Source: Purshia tridentata
Lineage: Eukaryota; Streptophyta; Magnoliopsida; Rosales; Rosaceae
Assembly (NCBI GenBank): GCA_003254885.1
Contig: QANT01005718.1
Span: forward strand, 1-64,000
Reading direction: 5' to 3'
Length of the DNA: 64,000 nucleotides
Program-made: the position numbers and the translations under genes
Notes under the pieces: generated by a model
What the model was told of the DNA's origin: nothing
Databases searched by the model: none
Seen by the model: only the letters and a program-made list of their open reading frames with translations
Part shown: in pieces, positions 35,901-48,600 of the stretch
Layout of the letters: every line of letters begins with the position of its first letter
Position numbering within the stretch: the first letter of the stretch is position 1

Positions 35901-37087
35901 TTGAAGAAGTATTCACCTCTCCATGGAAACTAGTCTTTCATGTGCACAAAATAAGAATGATTAAATATAAGGAAATAACAGCTAAAAAAAACTGACACCG
36001 AAACAATAACATATTAAAAAAATGTAGCAATTATTAAACCCCCAAAAAAGAAGCAATCCTATTTTCTTCATAAATCCCAAATCCAGGAAACACAGTCCTG
36101 TATTGCAATCAGTACCGGTCATTTCGGTCTACATGGGTAATGCAGCATAGATGGAAAAATTAAACGCAAAGTAGACATCAGAGGAAACTAAATCCCAATT
36201 TATTGAACTATGCAAGGGAAACAAAAAATTAATGAAGACTTGGGGAAATTTCCTTAAATGAAGCATCTCCCTGAATGACAAATTCAGATCTTGGAAAAGA
36301 AACAAGAATCTTCCTAATGAAAATAAAAATGAAGGATAATATAAGTCAGTGTTGAAGATGATTTATGGTAATGATGACTTGAAGTAAATGTCTGAATTGC
36401 TCATTTTGCCACCATCCCCAACTCAAAACCAAGTGGAGACAGGCACCAAACGGCTAGAAATTTCATACTGGTATGAAATAAAAATAAGAGAAAGCAAGTA
36501 ACGAAAACGAACATCTTCAATCCCAGATCCTAATTTTACTAACAAAAGTCCAAAATTATTGTACATTGCAGTTTAAAAGATTAAGAATTATGCAGTCATT
36601 CACCATTCAATCAGTTCAAACAGAGGAATGGGCAACATAGTTTCGATTAAAAACCATACAATTGAACTATGAAAAATGCAAAACAAGGCAATACATTAAT
36701 TGGGCACTATAAAGATAAACAGAACATATATGAGCATATAATTTTCCAACATCTATCAAGCCAAAAATGGCAAAACAAGAATAATCCAGTAAATCAAACG
36801 ACCCAACAAAACAAAATCTAAAAATTGTAAGACAAAGGAACAAAGCCAAAGTACATGAATTTGGTTCTGAAGGAATCGTGAAACTCCTTGAGCTTTCCCC
36901 AAAAAAGGTCGGAGCTTTGAGCGAGTTCCTCATACTTAGCCGTGGCTGAAGGATAAGCCTTGGGAGTGGAGGCGAGGGGTGACGAGAAGGACCCATTAGC
37001 GGTGAGAGTGTGCACATGTTGTTGTTGAGCTGAAACAGCTGAAGAATGCTCCTTTTCTGTAATTGGTGTTGTTGGGACCTCAGACAT
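32918..37087 (-). CDS. ARID-HMG DNA-binding protein (HMGB9/10/11/15 group)
   Basis: Six exons were placed on the minus strand: 36855-37087, 34725-34803, 34116-34278, 33958-34029, 33313-33662 and 32918-33007. All junctions keep phase, giving 328 residues. An ARID/BRIGHT domain covers ~55-150 (FWGKLKEFH, then IPTVGGKALDLY, then WKEVIMVFNFP and SFVLRKYYLSLLY). An HMG box covers ~250-320 (RPKSNRSGYNFFFAEHYARL ... ISKKIGFLWNNLTEAEKQVY). Between them is the conserved GTIDAKCDNGYVVTVNLGSE block and a basic patch RRNRKRSR at ~238-245. The family is plant-specific and nuclear, binding AT-rich DNA through ARID and bending it through the HMG box. The length matches HMGB9-11 of Arabidopsis (about 320-340). 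Position suggests At1g55650 (HMGB11) as the counterpart, from memory. Intron 1 is 2.05 kb and carries a tandem duplication. Confidence 0.92.
35010..36357. repeat. Tandem duplication of ~660 bp inside intron 1 of the ARID-HMG gene
   Basis: Copy A covers about 35010-35682 and copy B about 35700-36357. Matching landmarks in the same order include CAAGCAATTGAAGAAGTATT (35223 and 35893), TGACACCGAAACA, GCAATCAGTACCGG, CTAGATGGAAAAATT versus CATAGATGGAAAAATT, and TTAATGAAGACTTGGG. The copies have drifted by many substitutions and small indels, so the event is not recent. Neither copy has coding potential. Confidence 0.9.
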
Positions 37088-38464
37088 GTTTAGTCAGAAA
37101 GAGGGTAAAGATAGATAGATGGAATAAGATACTAGGTTGATTTATTTTTCCTATTTCTATCCTACCAGAAGATAACAGACACACCTTCTATTAGTCAATA
37201 AACTAGAAAGAAAAAAAAAAGCCCTAGTAAACTTTCTAGACAACAAAGATTGGAACTTTATGATTAAACCAATGGCTTTTTTTAATTTCTTGGGGAGTGT
37301 GGTGGGCGGTCGAGAACGGGTTTCGTGGCACACAAATTTTGGAAGGCAAGGCCAAAACAGGTATTTCTTGCCCAAAATTACTGAGAAATCTGTGAGTCAA
37401 TATTTTCATTTTCTTCCTTTTAAAGTGGGTTGTAAGCTTGTAATTTGTAAATTACCGGCCCATAAAAAAAAGTGGGTTGTAAATTAAGGTACAGATAGGA
37501 TAGACGGGTTTGAGAGTAAGAAATTATGGAAGGTTTGTAATTTGTCCAAAGTAAATTTTTGGAGAACTCGAACTCATGGTATTTTCATAAATGCATTCTT
37601 TATCGTATATGTTTTTGTTCGTTTCCTTTTTTTTTTTGCCAATTTGTTCGTTTCAATGTTAATCATTATAAACTTAGGGTTCAGTTTTCATATTCGGATC
37701 CAAAAGTATGGCGAATCCACCACTTTTTTAATTCACACGAAATAAATTTATAATATTCGAATAAAATTAAAAATTAATAAAAAAAAGAAACAAATGATCC
37801 AAACTCATTTTTATCGGTTATGATTGAATAAAAAAATTGATTGTAAAATTTAGGTTTTTTTTTGTTAAGTTCATTTAAAAAAATACCATGACAATGTACA
37901 ACATCTCATCTGCACATAGCGTTTTTTTTTATGTTGTCAATTTAAGTTAATTTTTTTATGAAAGATTATAAGTTGACTATAAAATTTAAATTAACTTATT
38001 TAAACAAATTTTAAGTGATTGAGCAATAATGTTAAATAATTAAGTTGATATATTGTAAATCAAACATTTCATCTTTTTTTTTAATCAAACATTTTATCTT
38101 AAGTTCATAATTTGGAGATAATACTTTAAAGATGTTATTTTATTACTCTGAACTAGAGGATGTTTTCACAGAAATTAAGAGAGAGTATAAATATTTTGAA
38201 GCTTTTCATAAGATGAACAGAGCAAGGAGTGAATTAATTATGACTAAATCAAAAGCCCCTCAATCAAAAAAGAACACAATAACGACCTTCTTAAGTTTCA
38301 AGAGCAAAGATTTCCAGCAAAACCCACACAGTGAATCAAAACTCAAAATGAAAACAAGAAATAACAATCAAAGAAGCTCCCAACTAGTGATTACTTGATA
38401 ACATGCTATACAAATTACAAACAAGAGAATGAACATAACATGGGCATTAAATGAAATCAGTCTC
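37088..38464. other. Upstream region of ARID-HMG gene and 3' flank of psaG
   Basis: AT-rich DNA between two minus-strand genes. The part near 37088-37500 is the likely promoter and leader of the ARID-HMG gene and contains one GGCCCA element at 37457-37462. The part near 38400-38464 is the psaG 3' UTR. Nothing else was recognised. Confidence 0.55.
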
Positions 38465-38965
38465 TCAGTCAAAGAACTTGGGATCATAGCCATTGCTGGA
38501 GGTGGCCAAGATGTAGTAAGCCACTATGTGACCAATTGAACCCCAAGCCAGAACATCCACGATGTTGAACCCAACTGGGTCATTCGATTTGAGAAGGCTG
38601 ACGTACTCCTTGGCTCTGGTGTCTCCAGCCTCGAAGTGGGTCACTCCGTTCTGCTCAGGCAGACCTTGTTTGGCCACGTTTTCTCTCTGGAAGTTGAAGA
38701 ATACGAACCTGCCCAAGAAGAGGGACAGCCCTGTGCTCAGGCTTATGACCAGAGATGGGCTCAGCTCTGCTCTCACAACACCACTTGATCTCCTGGTGGT
38801 GGGTGCTGTGGAAGTGGTGAAGCTCAGTTTGGTGGTTGGGGCTGTGACCTTGGTGAGGGGTCTGAGGCCTTGGAAGGAGATGTTGGTTGGTGAGAGGTGG
38901 TGGTGCCTTGTGATGGTGGATGAGATGGCTGGGGCAGAGAACAAGGTGGATGAAGAGGCTGCCAT
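38465..38965 (-). CDS. psaG: Photosystem I reaction centre subunit V, chloroplast precursor
   Basis: This single-exon gene encodes 166 residues. PsaG is a nuclear-encoded thylakoid protein at the edge of photosystem I, facing the LHCI antenna, and helps stabilise the complex. Residues 1-~66 are rich in Ser, Thr, Pro and His without acidic residues, a chloroplast transit peptide. The mature part begins near ELSPSLVIS. Two membrane segments lie at ~69-90 and ~134-156, joined by the loop [15 protein letters not shown] and the [13 protein letters not shown] segment, which are nearly invariant in the family. The end is NGYDPKFFD. Length and intronless form match the family as I know it (At1g55670). 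It lies between the ARID-HMG and WD40 genes on the same strand; plant genes are transcribed singly, so no operon is implied. Confidence 0.96.
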   Translation of the reverse strand: MAASSSTLFSAPAISSTITRHHHLSPTNISFQGLRPLTKVTAPTTKLSFTTSTAPTTRRSSGVVRAELSPSLVISLSTGLSLFLGRFVFFNFQRENVAKQGLPEQNGVTHFEAGDTRAKEYVSLLKSNDPVGFNIVDVLAWGSIGHIVAYYILATSSNGYDPKFFD

Positions 38966-40020
38966 TGTTGAGAATTATGAGGGTGTGGCTGTAAGCTTGG
39001 ATTATGAGAATTATGATAAAAGTAGAGAGCTTGGCTTGGGGAAGAGATATAATGCTCTCTCCACTAGTTCTGAATTGTGATTGGAGTGGAGCTGGAGAAA
39101 GGATTTTGTGAGGATGGGAAGGAGAGAAGAAAGATTTTGGGTGGTGACTTGGCCTTCTTTCATTGGTTACTTGTAGATCAGAGAGTTTTGGGTACCTCTG
39201 AATTTTGGTGTTCAAGTCGTCCCCTGTCTTTTTCTGACCCTGAGCTTTCATCATATAATTTTTTTTTTCCTTCATTTTACTTTTATTTCATTAGTTTGTC
39301 ACAAATCACAATGAAAGATCATTCAGTTGTTACAAGGTCCAAATCATGGCCAACGCATTCCTTTCTGTTCCTCATTACCGAGTACCAACTATACAAGAAA
39401 GCTTAGATGAAAGAAAAATAGATTGAAGACATAAGAAGCCACATTATCATCCAGAGCTAAGTTCAAGAAATTCTCTGCCAAATATAAACCAAAATTTAAG
39501 GGTGTGATATTATCATTCCTTTTCTTTTTTGGTAACAATATTACAGAATATTCCTCAATAATCAGTAAACCGTGCTCCATCCACACCTTTCAGAGCGTGA
39601 GTTAGACCCCCACTAGATGCACCAGCGGAGATTTCAATTTCAAAATTAGATGGAATATCAAACTCGACATTCGAAATCCAAGAAACCAACTAGATGATTG
39701 ATAGGTTCTCACATAATAAGTCCCATATTGAGATAAAATTTCTAAAAGGTAAAACAGTTGCACCCTAAGTCAACCGCCCTGGTTGTCTTTCCTATTTGTT
39801 TGGACCATCATTGCCTTAGCCTTCTGTACATTCCTCCCTTTTACACACTTATGGGGGAAAAACGCTTAATCGGAACACCACAGCAAAGCTACAATTGCAC
39901 AAAGTACTACATTTACACCTAAACCCTCTTCAACTGCATGAAATATGTTACTAGTCTCAGCAATCGCACTGAGGAATCAGCAACACCAACACACTTTTAT
40001 TCGCAGGTTTGCACTTCCAC
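38966..40020. other. psaG promoter region and 3' flank of the WD40 gene
   Basis: Apart from the psaG promoter elements near 39046-39084, this 1-kb stretch contains no supported gene. The portion from about 39400 to 40020 probably includes the 3' UTR of the WD40 gene. Confidence 0.5.
39046..39084 (-). promoter_or_regulatory. psaG core promoter: TATA-like and CCAAT elements
   Basis: On the minus strand, CATTATATCT (39046-39055) lies about 80 nt upstream of the psaG start codon. CCAATC (39079-39084) lies about 25 nt further upstream. The spacing suits a TATA box with a short leader of roughly 50 nt, as is usual for highly expressed photosynthesis genes. Confidence 0.5.
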
Positions 40021-43000
40021 TCAAAGAAGAGAATCTAGGTAAGAGTAGTTCCGATGTCGGCCATACTCAAGAAGACTACCATATGTACGATCCCACACTC
40101 CAACAAAAAGCGACTCTGTGTCTGGACTGAATGATACACCAGATATCTCGCCAAAGAAATCAATTTCCTGTTCCTTCTCGTACCCACCTTTCACATCATA
40201 GACATGTACAAAGTCGGCTGGCTCTGCCATTGCCATATACTGACCATCAGAAGTATAACGGATTGACCGAATAGCTCCAAGGTTGCCCTTCAAAACAGCA
40301 ACTGACTTGGATAGGTTTCGAAAATCCCAAATCCGACAGGTCTTGTCCTGATTCCCAGTAGCAAAGGTGATACCATCAGGATGCCATGCTGATGCAAACG
40401 AGTAATCCAAGTGCCCACATAAAGGCATCACTGTCTGCAAAAATCTTATCCAAATCAGCAGATATTCATTTCCATGCTCCAGATGGATAAAAATCACCAC
40501 AAAGTCAGTTTACCAAGTGTAAGATAAATACCTTTCCAGTTTGAGAGTCTACCAACATCCCATCTGGATTGTCTCCAACAATCACAAGCAGTTTACCATC
40601 GGGACTCAGAGAAGTATGCTACAAAAAAGGCATAAAAGTGCATGGAAGTTCAAAGTTGAGTGTAGGGAGCATTTAGATTTAAGCGACTGGGTCTCCACAA
40701 GTACATGTGACCCAACAAAAATCAGCAATGGTTGATTTACAGTTAAATGCCTAAAGACTGACTTATATCATTTGCAGGAATGAAAGCACAACCCTCCATG
40801 AAGAAAATGCAAGCAAACATAACTAGAAATTAAACATCCAACAATTTCTAAACAGAACAAAAATATAAAATTCAGGAGACTCACATTCACAGGCCAAGGG
40901 AAACGAAAATGCTTAGAAAGCTGAAATTTCTCCATGTCAAAGTCTCTGACTCCACAATCATTATTTGACGCTGTAAAGTGAATTGCACCACTAAAATTCA
41001 AAGAGACTAGATCAGTTAAATTCATGTTTGGAAATGAGAAGTTACGATCTCATGAAAAAAAAAAAGTACCTTGGACTGTCATAAATCTCAACAGCATTTG
41101 TAATGGCATTATCATCATACGTTGTCCTTGAACAAAAGCTAATTCCAGGCCGATCAAGATGCTGCACACCAGTCAATAATAACTATCATTCAACCCAGCT
41201 GTTTATTAGTTCTAAAGGGGAAAAAAAAAAAAAAAACTATGTGGCATCTTGTGGGGACAGTGGAATTATGGAATAATGTAGTTAAATATTGGAAGTTTTG
41301 TTTATCATATAAAAGACAATGATACTCCAAGATTCCAGGTCTTAAAAGTCATTCCGCAGATCCATCTAATAGGGTTCCACGGAGCCAAGGGAAAGAGCAG
41401 GTAAAACATGTTTTTTTGGACTCTTCAATATACCATCCCCAAAGTGCAGGTAAACCATGTAAGACTACAATTGACGAGCAAAAACCAAGCAATGTTGTCA
41501 CCACGTGCACAAGAGGTATGCAACCGCTGAATAAATGCTCATTCATTTGAAATTATCTGTTCATTCCCTTTTTAATGCACTTAATATAATATTTGTAACT
41601 CACCTTACAAATAAGTTCTCCCTGGAAACCTCCAGCAACTAGCAACTTATCTTTTACTGCAAGAGTACTAACTTGAGTCTGTGTAAACCCCTCCAAGAGA
41701 CTTCCAGGATGTTTCTATATGAGAGAAAAAAATTGGATCAGTTTCCAATAAAAACTTGGTTTGCCAGACAACAGTTAACTAAAAACACTCACCTCCGATG
41801 GTGCCACATGTCCTGAAACATTGAGGACCTCAGACTTTGTGCAACTTAATGAAGACCAATGAATGACAGAAAAATGCGACATAAGGTAGACATCATGCTT
41901 TGAAGTAGCCCAGACCAAGTTCCGCAACTGCATCACCAAACATAAAAGGAATATCAGCCAAACAAACCACATTAAGGGGCTACACTATCAGAAAGTGCCT
42001 TATTGCATCACTACAAGCTTAGTGCTTTCACAAATAATATTCTGTGGGTTTTAGTTGACTTGTTATCCATGTCAGGATAGCAAGTGTCAAACAACCCATC
42101 TTTGAGTGAAAAGAGTTGGCCCATGCCTGCATGACTGAAAGCATCAAATTATTATTTCCTTATGCCCCCCCATGTTCAAGTTAGTTCCACTAGTAATTCA
42201 CAAACCCATATTGGTAAAAACTGTGAAGATTTATTATATTGAGCAGATTAATCTGGTAAGAGATCAATGAGGTATGATATAACATTGATACAGTGTGTGT
42301 GAGAAAATTTAATCGAAAGATTAATAACACATGCAGATAACTGCAGTCAATAAGTAATAATGCCAGCTCACACTCAGCACACCTGAAAATGAAGAATGGT
42401 TGATTTCACTGATCTTGCATTTCGTCTAAACTCATAATATAAAGATCCTTTCTTTGTAATTTTGCAATCCTGTTTACCAAGAAGAAGAAAATCATGAAAG
42501 TTACTCTTACAAGTCAAAATTGATTCTTTTGAAAAATAAATAACAAATACAAAAACTGGGAAATAGTAAACTTTTACCTTCCCTGATCCTTCTCCGGAAT
42601 TACGGATGTTTTCATAATTCTTGTATTGTTCTAACCTAGTTTGCCGGTATTTCTCTCTAGTAATGCTAAGTCTATCCCAAGGAATGCCTTGGATGTCTTT
42701 TCCTCTTCTTGCTTGAGCAGCAGTTGTATCATTAACTTTACTATTCTGCATGAGGTCCATAGAATTATTCCTATTATTTATATAAACATAACCACAGAGA
42801 AACATGACCTGTGCAATGCTCACACAAAAATCTAGTAATTTGAACGCATAAAAGCCGTATCATAAAGTAGAGTAAGATAGAGATAACGATATTTTTTGAA
42901 GCTGTGAATGTGTTATATCTCGTAGAACATAAAATAATATCACAAACCGAGTAGTCATATCCATCAACATCAGAATCTGAGCCACCCATTTCTCTACCAC

Positions 43001-43076
43001 GAAACTCGTCATCCATATCATCATCGACATCTTCCATTTCATATTCATCTTCCACGTAACCAGAGTAATGGGACAT
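40021..43076 (-). CDS. WD40-repeat (transducin-like) protein
   Basis: Nine coding exons on the minus strand keep phase: 42948-43076, 42578-42745, 42383-42469, 41793-41927, 41604-41714, 41070-41161, 40885-40990, 40532-40618 and 40021-40434, giving 442 residues. The N-terminus is acidic (DEYEMEDVDDDMDDEF), followed by a conserved basic segment GKDIQGIPWDRLSITREKYR. Then come WD40-type blades, clearest in TSLSPDGKLLVIVGD, ASAWHPDGITFATGNQDKT with RIWDF, and GVSFSPDTESLFVGVWD. The length matches the Arabidopsis pair At1g55680/At5g56190 (about 445, from memory). WD40 propellers are protein-binding platforms; the partner is unknown to me. The IQGIPWDRL segment is typical of this plant subfamily. 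The exon 2 start at 42745 was chosen because it alone keeps phase with a good acceptor (TGCAG). Confidence 0.93.
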
Positions 43077-43083
43077 TTTCTTC

Positions 43084-44027
43084 CTAATAGTGCCACAACT
43101 AACACCAATAAAAATTAAAGCCAGTTACTTAAGAATCAGCAAAGAAAGCAATATTATAAATCAACCCAAAATCAAAACACCAATATGTGAATAGGTTGAA
43201 CCACTATCTTAATGAACCAAGTACTCATGTTCTTGTGTCATTGCTAATATCTATCGAAGAGGCAATCAGAAAAAGTTGCAGCACTAAATCATCAAAACAT
43301 GTTTAATTAAGTACTTCAAATACATTCTGCATCCCATCCTTGAACTTTGTAACGAGTACAACAAATATAATGACACCATCGAAAGTGGCTCATAGGGGAA
43401 CATAACCAACATAGCAAAATTATTTCTTAATTCCAAAAATTGAAACTTTCATTGAGGAGGCATCATTTGGTAAAGCAAAAGTATGGGAAATGGCCTCCTT
43501 GTATGAAAGGGTTCAACTTGACTAAGCCCACGTCTTTATTTTATTAATTTATATTCCCCTTTTTTCCCTCGCCACAAATATTAACCACTTAAAGCTATGC
43601 GGTCTCGGGTAAATTCTCACCAAAATTGCACATATAACATGCAAATAATATTCATCAGTTGTCATGGTTGGACCAACTTAATTGCAGACAAATTTTAAAT
43701 TACATATGCATTAGACCAAAAGGAAAAAGAAAAGAACCCTAAAAGTACAAAGATTAAGAATCCCAACCTGTAATTGCACACCGAAATCAAACGAGACACA
43801 TAAAATTAAATAACTAAAAAGAAAAACAAAAGAATATTCACAAGATAACGATCGACAAATTCACCTAGCCACCGATCAAAATAGAAAAAGGGGGGAATCT
43901 AGTGAAGCAACAATCAAAATAGCAAACCCAAAAATCGAAGGGCACAGACAGAAATCGGCAAAACCATAACAATTAGGTCAAAATTTACACAAAAGAAACA
44001 GAAAAACAATAAGAACAAAAAATCCAC
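43084..44027 (-). other. Probable 5'-UTR intron of the WD40 gene
   Basis: On the minus strand, a donor AAG/GTGG at 44028/44027 and an acceptor CTATTAG ending at 43084, seven bases before the start codon, would define a 944-bp leader intron. The intervening sequence is AT-rich and non-coding. The first leader exon would lie at about 44028-44160, where GA/CT-rich sequence typical of plant leaders is seen. This is inferred from splice consensus only. Confidence 0.45.
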
Positions 44028-44160
44028 CTTTCGTTAATTTCTGGATTGCGAAGTTTGGAAGAAGGAGCTGTTCGGATCTGGGAAAATCCCAACTTCAGAA
44101 ATTGAAACTCAAATTCAGCGAAGAAATTCAGATCCGAGAGGTATAGAGAGAGAAAGGGAG

Positions 44161-45653
44161 GGGGAGGGAGGGTTCAGAATGTGTGTATTTTATCTCTATC
44201 CACTGGTTTTCAGATTGTCGTGCGAATCAGAAAGGTGGAAGGAACCTTACGAAAAGGACGTGTTTTTTTTTCCCCTGTTTTTGTGTGTCTTGGTATTTTT
44301 TCGGAGTAATTTGTATTTCTACTTTGTGTCAATTTTGTACGAGTCGGTTACCGCGTTACAGATGTTTACCTGTTTACCTTCCCTCCTCACTTTCTATTTT
44401 TGGACTTCGGACCAAAAGTACCTAACCTTTCCCTTATCCTAACTAACCATAAATTATTGCGTACAAACACGTACCAAAAAAACTACTTATTATCACACAG
44501 TTTAATGGTTTTGTAATTATCATGTAATGTCAGAGTTGGGCATAACAGATATATAGGATTGTCTCATTACAATTTTTCTATACAATATGTTATATGATAG
44601 GTAACCATGAAACGAGCATTATATATATAACATTTGTTTTATTCTTGTACGTGGTTATATTTAATACAGATGATTATGAAAATAGCGTTGTGTGTAGCAT
44701 CCATTTTATGCAAGAATTTCCACTTCTTTTTAACATATGTTTTGGATCATGATAGAGTTCACCAAAACCGAAATCAAAAGTAAATGACATGTTGGGTGCA
44801 TATCTATGATAGATTTATGATGAAACCACATGTTGTCTCGTAAATCAACCACAATTTGGTTGCAAATCATATTTGATGAATTCAAGGGAAACTACCTCTT
44901 TCTATTGTATTTGAACAACAAATTGAAGAAGCCTAGTTATATACACATACATGAGAGTTGGGAGACTATGTGAGACTTGTATGGATGAAAAGACCATATT
45001 ACTCACGTTATATCAGCATTTTTTTTATGGAGGTCTCAAGATGGAGTTGACAAAATAAGACAATGTGAGACACATACTTAATGTTTAGGGGGTTACTCTA
45101 TTTTTACTTTACTCTCTCTTTATCATTTTAATTTTCATTTTTTAAAACTTTTTATTCTTTGTTGAATGTTCTTGCTTAGTCATGGCCCACGTGGTCCTTT
45201 GGGGCCCACAATTATGTGAGTAAACCCTTATGTGACACTAATATGGATAAAAAAAGGGGCAAATGATAAGGGATTATGTAATACAAATAATATATAGAGA
45301 TAAAATGAAACAGAACTTATAAGTGAATGGACAAATGTGCAAATAATCCATTAAATTATTTGTAATTACCCAATTATATATATATTATTGTAATCTGATC
45401 GAAGAAAAAAAAGAGTATTGTAAAGCGCACAAGAATCACGAGGCTCATCTATGTTTTTGTCGAGAGGCTATCAGGTCTCCACGTGTTGAGACTAGTCGGC
45501 AGCCACGTCAGCAAAGAAGGAAAGGTATTCGCTAACGGTGCTACCGACCACTGGAGCCCAGACAACTCCCAGTCCCATCCCAGCTTCCGTTATAGAAACT
45601 AGTTTTCCCAGAAAATTCTTATGAAAGAAAGAATTGATGTAAACCGGAGACAT
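44161..45653. other. Divergent intergenic region between WD40 and ARP8 genes
   Basis: AT-rich spacer of about 1.5 kb between two genes transcribed away from each other. The last 180 bp before the ARP8 start codon are clearly GC-richer and carry bZIP-type elements. No separate gene is supported. Confidence 0.55.
45480..45510. promoter_or_regulatory. G-box and TGACGTGG-type elements upstream of ARP8
   Basis: A palindromic G-box CACGTG lies at 45480-45485. CCACGTCA, the complement of TGACGTGG, lies at 45503-45510. Both have ACGT cores bound by plant bZIP factors. They are about 145-175 bp upstream of the ARP8 start codon. Their function here is inferred. Confidence 0.5.
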
Positions 45654-48600
45654 ATGGCGACGTTGATCAGAAAAGTGTGGGAATCGGTGTCGAACCGTAC
45701 GTGTTCGAGCTCGGAGTCATCGTCATCTCCAATGGCGACGTCGATGGCGTCGTATTTGGGGGCGCTCGATCGGATACCGACGGAGCTATTGATGCAAATC
45801 CTGAGACTGGTGGGGCCCAAGGATGCAGCGAAGCTGAGCGTTGTATGCAAGGCCTGGAAGGGTCTGGTCTCCGACAATGGGCTTTGGATATTCTTTCTTC
45901 AGAATCAGCAGGAAGAGCCTTTTTGGGACTCAATTATCTTCTCCGAAACCCATTTGAGATCCGGTTACCCTCTTCAGTATGTTCAACTTCACTACTTTTC
46001 TACTATTCAATTTCCACATTCAATGTTGGCGGTACAACATGAGTTTTATCTTAAAGACTGAGATTTTACTATGAAAGTTCAAGCCCTGGTGGTGTAATCT
46101 GTAATTTTTAAGTAGCCGAAAAGAGGAAATAAGATATGGAAAGTCAGAATTGTAAGTGGTATTTCTGTTGGTTAGTGTATTTGTTCTATATGATAATAGA
46201 GTGTTCATAACTGGGAGAAAATGCCACATCAATTGCTTTAGTGAGGAGACTTTGTGTAATGAGTCTGTTTTTTAATGCTGAAGTAGCGGATATGCTTCTT
46301 GGTGCTTGTCCATTGAATTGCGGGCGGAGTGCTATGTCCTTACTTTTCAAAATGTAATTTTATTGCAGACCACTCATGGGTCAGATGCTCCAGTTGTCCT
46401 TCATGTCTATTTATGGTCAACGAGTGCAAGTTCCGGGTTCTGTCATCATCGATGGTGAATGTCTCTAAACTCCTTACTCATTCACAATTTATCATGCTTG
46501 AGAATGCTTATCTCCTACATAAAACATGCCCTCATTTTCTTTTTACATTTCTTGGGAAGGGGGCTCTGGCTACTGCAAGTTTGGTTGGAGCAAATATGCT
46601 TGTCCATCTGGGCGGTCAGCAACCTTCTTGGTGAGGAGTTTGTTTAGCTCACAGTTATAAGTTATTTTGCATACAATTCCTATATATGGGTAAAAATCCC
46701 ACTTACTTGTTAGATATGTTTCAAGCTCTTCTTCACCTTTAGTTTCACAGTTTGGGTTTTGCTTGTCATGCTTGTTCTGAACTGATCTGATGCACAGGAA
46801 TTTGGTAATGTTGAGTCTCCAATGTACTCTAGACTCCGCCATTTTTTTTTTACCATTTATAGCAGGTATGCCTTTCTATTATTTTAACTCCGTTTCTAAT
46901 ATGTATTGATCAAACAACTTCATAGTCAAAATGTAGCTGTTCATTTTTATTCTATTCTCTTTATATCAGTTTATTGGATGAAATTTTCATTTAATCTACA
47001 TGTAAAATGATTTTCCACTAAAATTTTAAATTAGAATTATAGAAGAAACTGAACTTATGTAATACCTTATTATCATGTGGCACGCTGGTTCTAACTCTCA
47101 AACTATTTATGCCTTTGAATCTTTGGTAGCGGGTATATCTGATATGTGATATTTGTTTCTTCATAGGATGCAGGTGAAACCATCTTCGCAGCCTGTGGTT
47201 GTGACTATACCAATCTGCCATTATGATGGTGAATACTATATATTACTTGCCTCTAGAGTGATGTCTTGCACCGCTTGCATTAGTTTTCTGTGTTACGATC
47301 ATGATCTTGTTAAACTGATCTTAGATCCTTCATTAGGTATGCTCTCCATCCACTTCATGTGCTTTCTTTTCTTCTTCTTTTTCATTTTTTCCTAGATACT
47401 GAATCTGCCAAAGCATCGAGACAACAACTCAAAGAAGCCATATATAGAGTACTCTTTGACATGAATGTCCCAGCTGTTTGTGCCATTAATCAGGTAATTA
47501 AGTAAATTTCCCCCCTTCCCCACCATATTAATATATTATACTGGCTAAATTCATAGGGCGGAAGGGAACAAAAGCATAAATAAGATGGATTGGAATCATG
47601 CAAGTTCTTTATGTAGTCTGGAACTACATTCTTTCAGTGTAATCAGCTTTCATTTCTGATACATTGGTTAATTGAGTCCTGATTACAATATTCACTATAC
47701 AGGGAGCGTCTCTACTATAGTTCTCTGTTTTAACAACTTCTCTGGCTTTATGTCTTAATTAGTGTACAATAATAACCATGCAGCAATACATAATTTCATA
47801 ATGATTTTCAGATTTGCAAATCAGATGTGGATCACTAATTTCTTTGTAGCATAATGAGACCAGATAATTCTTTAGTTATTGTTGTTATATAATATTATGC
47901 ATCCTCTGCTTTTGAAACCGTAGGCAAGTTTAGCCTTGTATGCAGCAAGAAGAACTTCAGGGATTGTTGTAAACATTGGGTTCCAGGTGACTTCTATTGT
48001 TCCAAGTAAGCTATGCTAATTTTTATTTCATCTTTAATTGCTTTTATCCTTTTTTCTTGTGATACTATTGCTGTTTAAGTTTTTTTTCTTTTCTTTTTTT
48101 CATTTTTTATTTCCTGGGACTGATTGGAACTTTGTACTTATGCTTTTACTATTGTGTTTATAGTTTTAAATGGTAAAGTAATGCGCAAGGTGGGTGTGGA
48201 ATTTTTGGGATTGGGAGCCTTAAAGCTTACAGGGCATCTTAGGGAGCTGATGCAACAAAACAATATCAATTTTGAATCACTGTACACTGTTCGCACTCTG
48301 AAAGAGGTATAGTTGTTATCACAGTGCAGGCTGTGGTTATTGAATATATATTCTCCTATAATACTGTGAGGGACTGTTACTGCCACAAGTAGCATGCAAA
48401 GGTTCTTTATTAAGTACAATTTCTATTTCTAATTTTTTAATTCTTTCTCCTGATGTCATACTTGCGTATCGAAACCTAGTGGTGTAGTGGTAAGTAGAAA
48501 GTTACCAAGTGACCTAAACGTCATGGGGCAAGAAGTTCATTTCACCCCATGCTTGGCTGTGTCAAGGGTTGAAATTTGGAAATTTAAGAAAGAAAGTGTA

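Noticed and set aside
38562-39080. 172-codon + strand frame and a 206-codon minus-strand frame near psaG
   Set aside because: Both overlap psaG in other frames; only the psaG frame shows a conserved protein.
42746-42790. Upstream extension of WD40 exon 2 beginning with an NNRNNSMDLMQ-like segment
   Set aside because: The available acceptor would break phase with exon 1. The acceptor at 42746 keeps phase and fits the remembered homolog.
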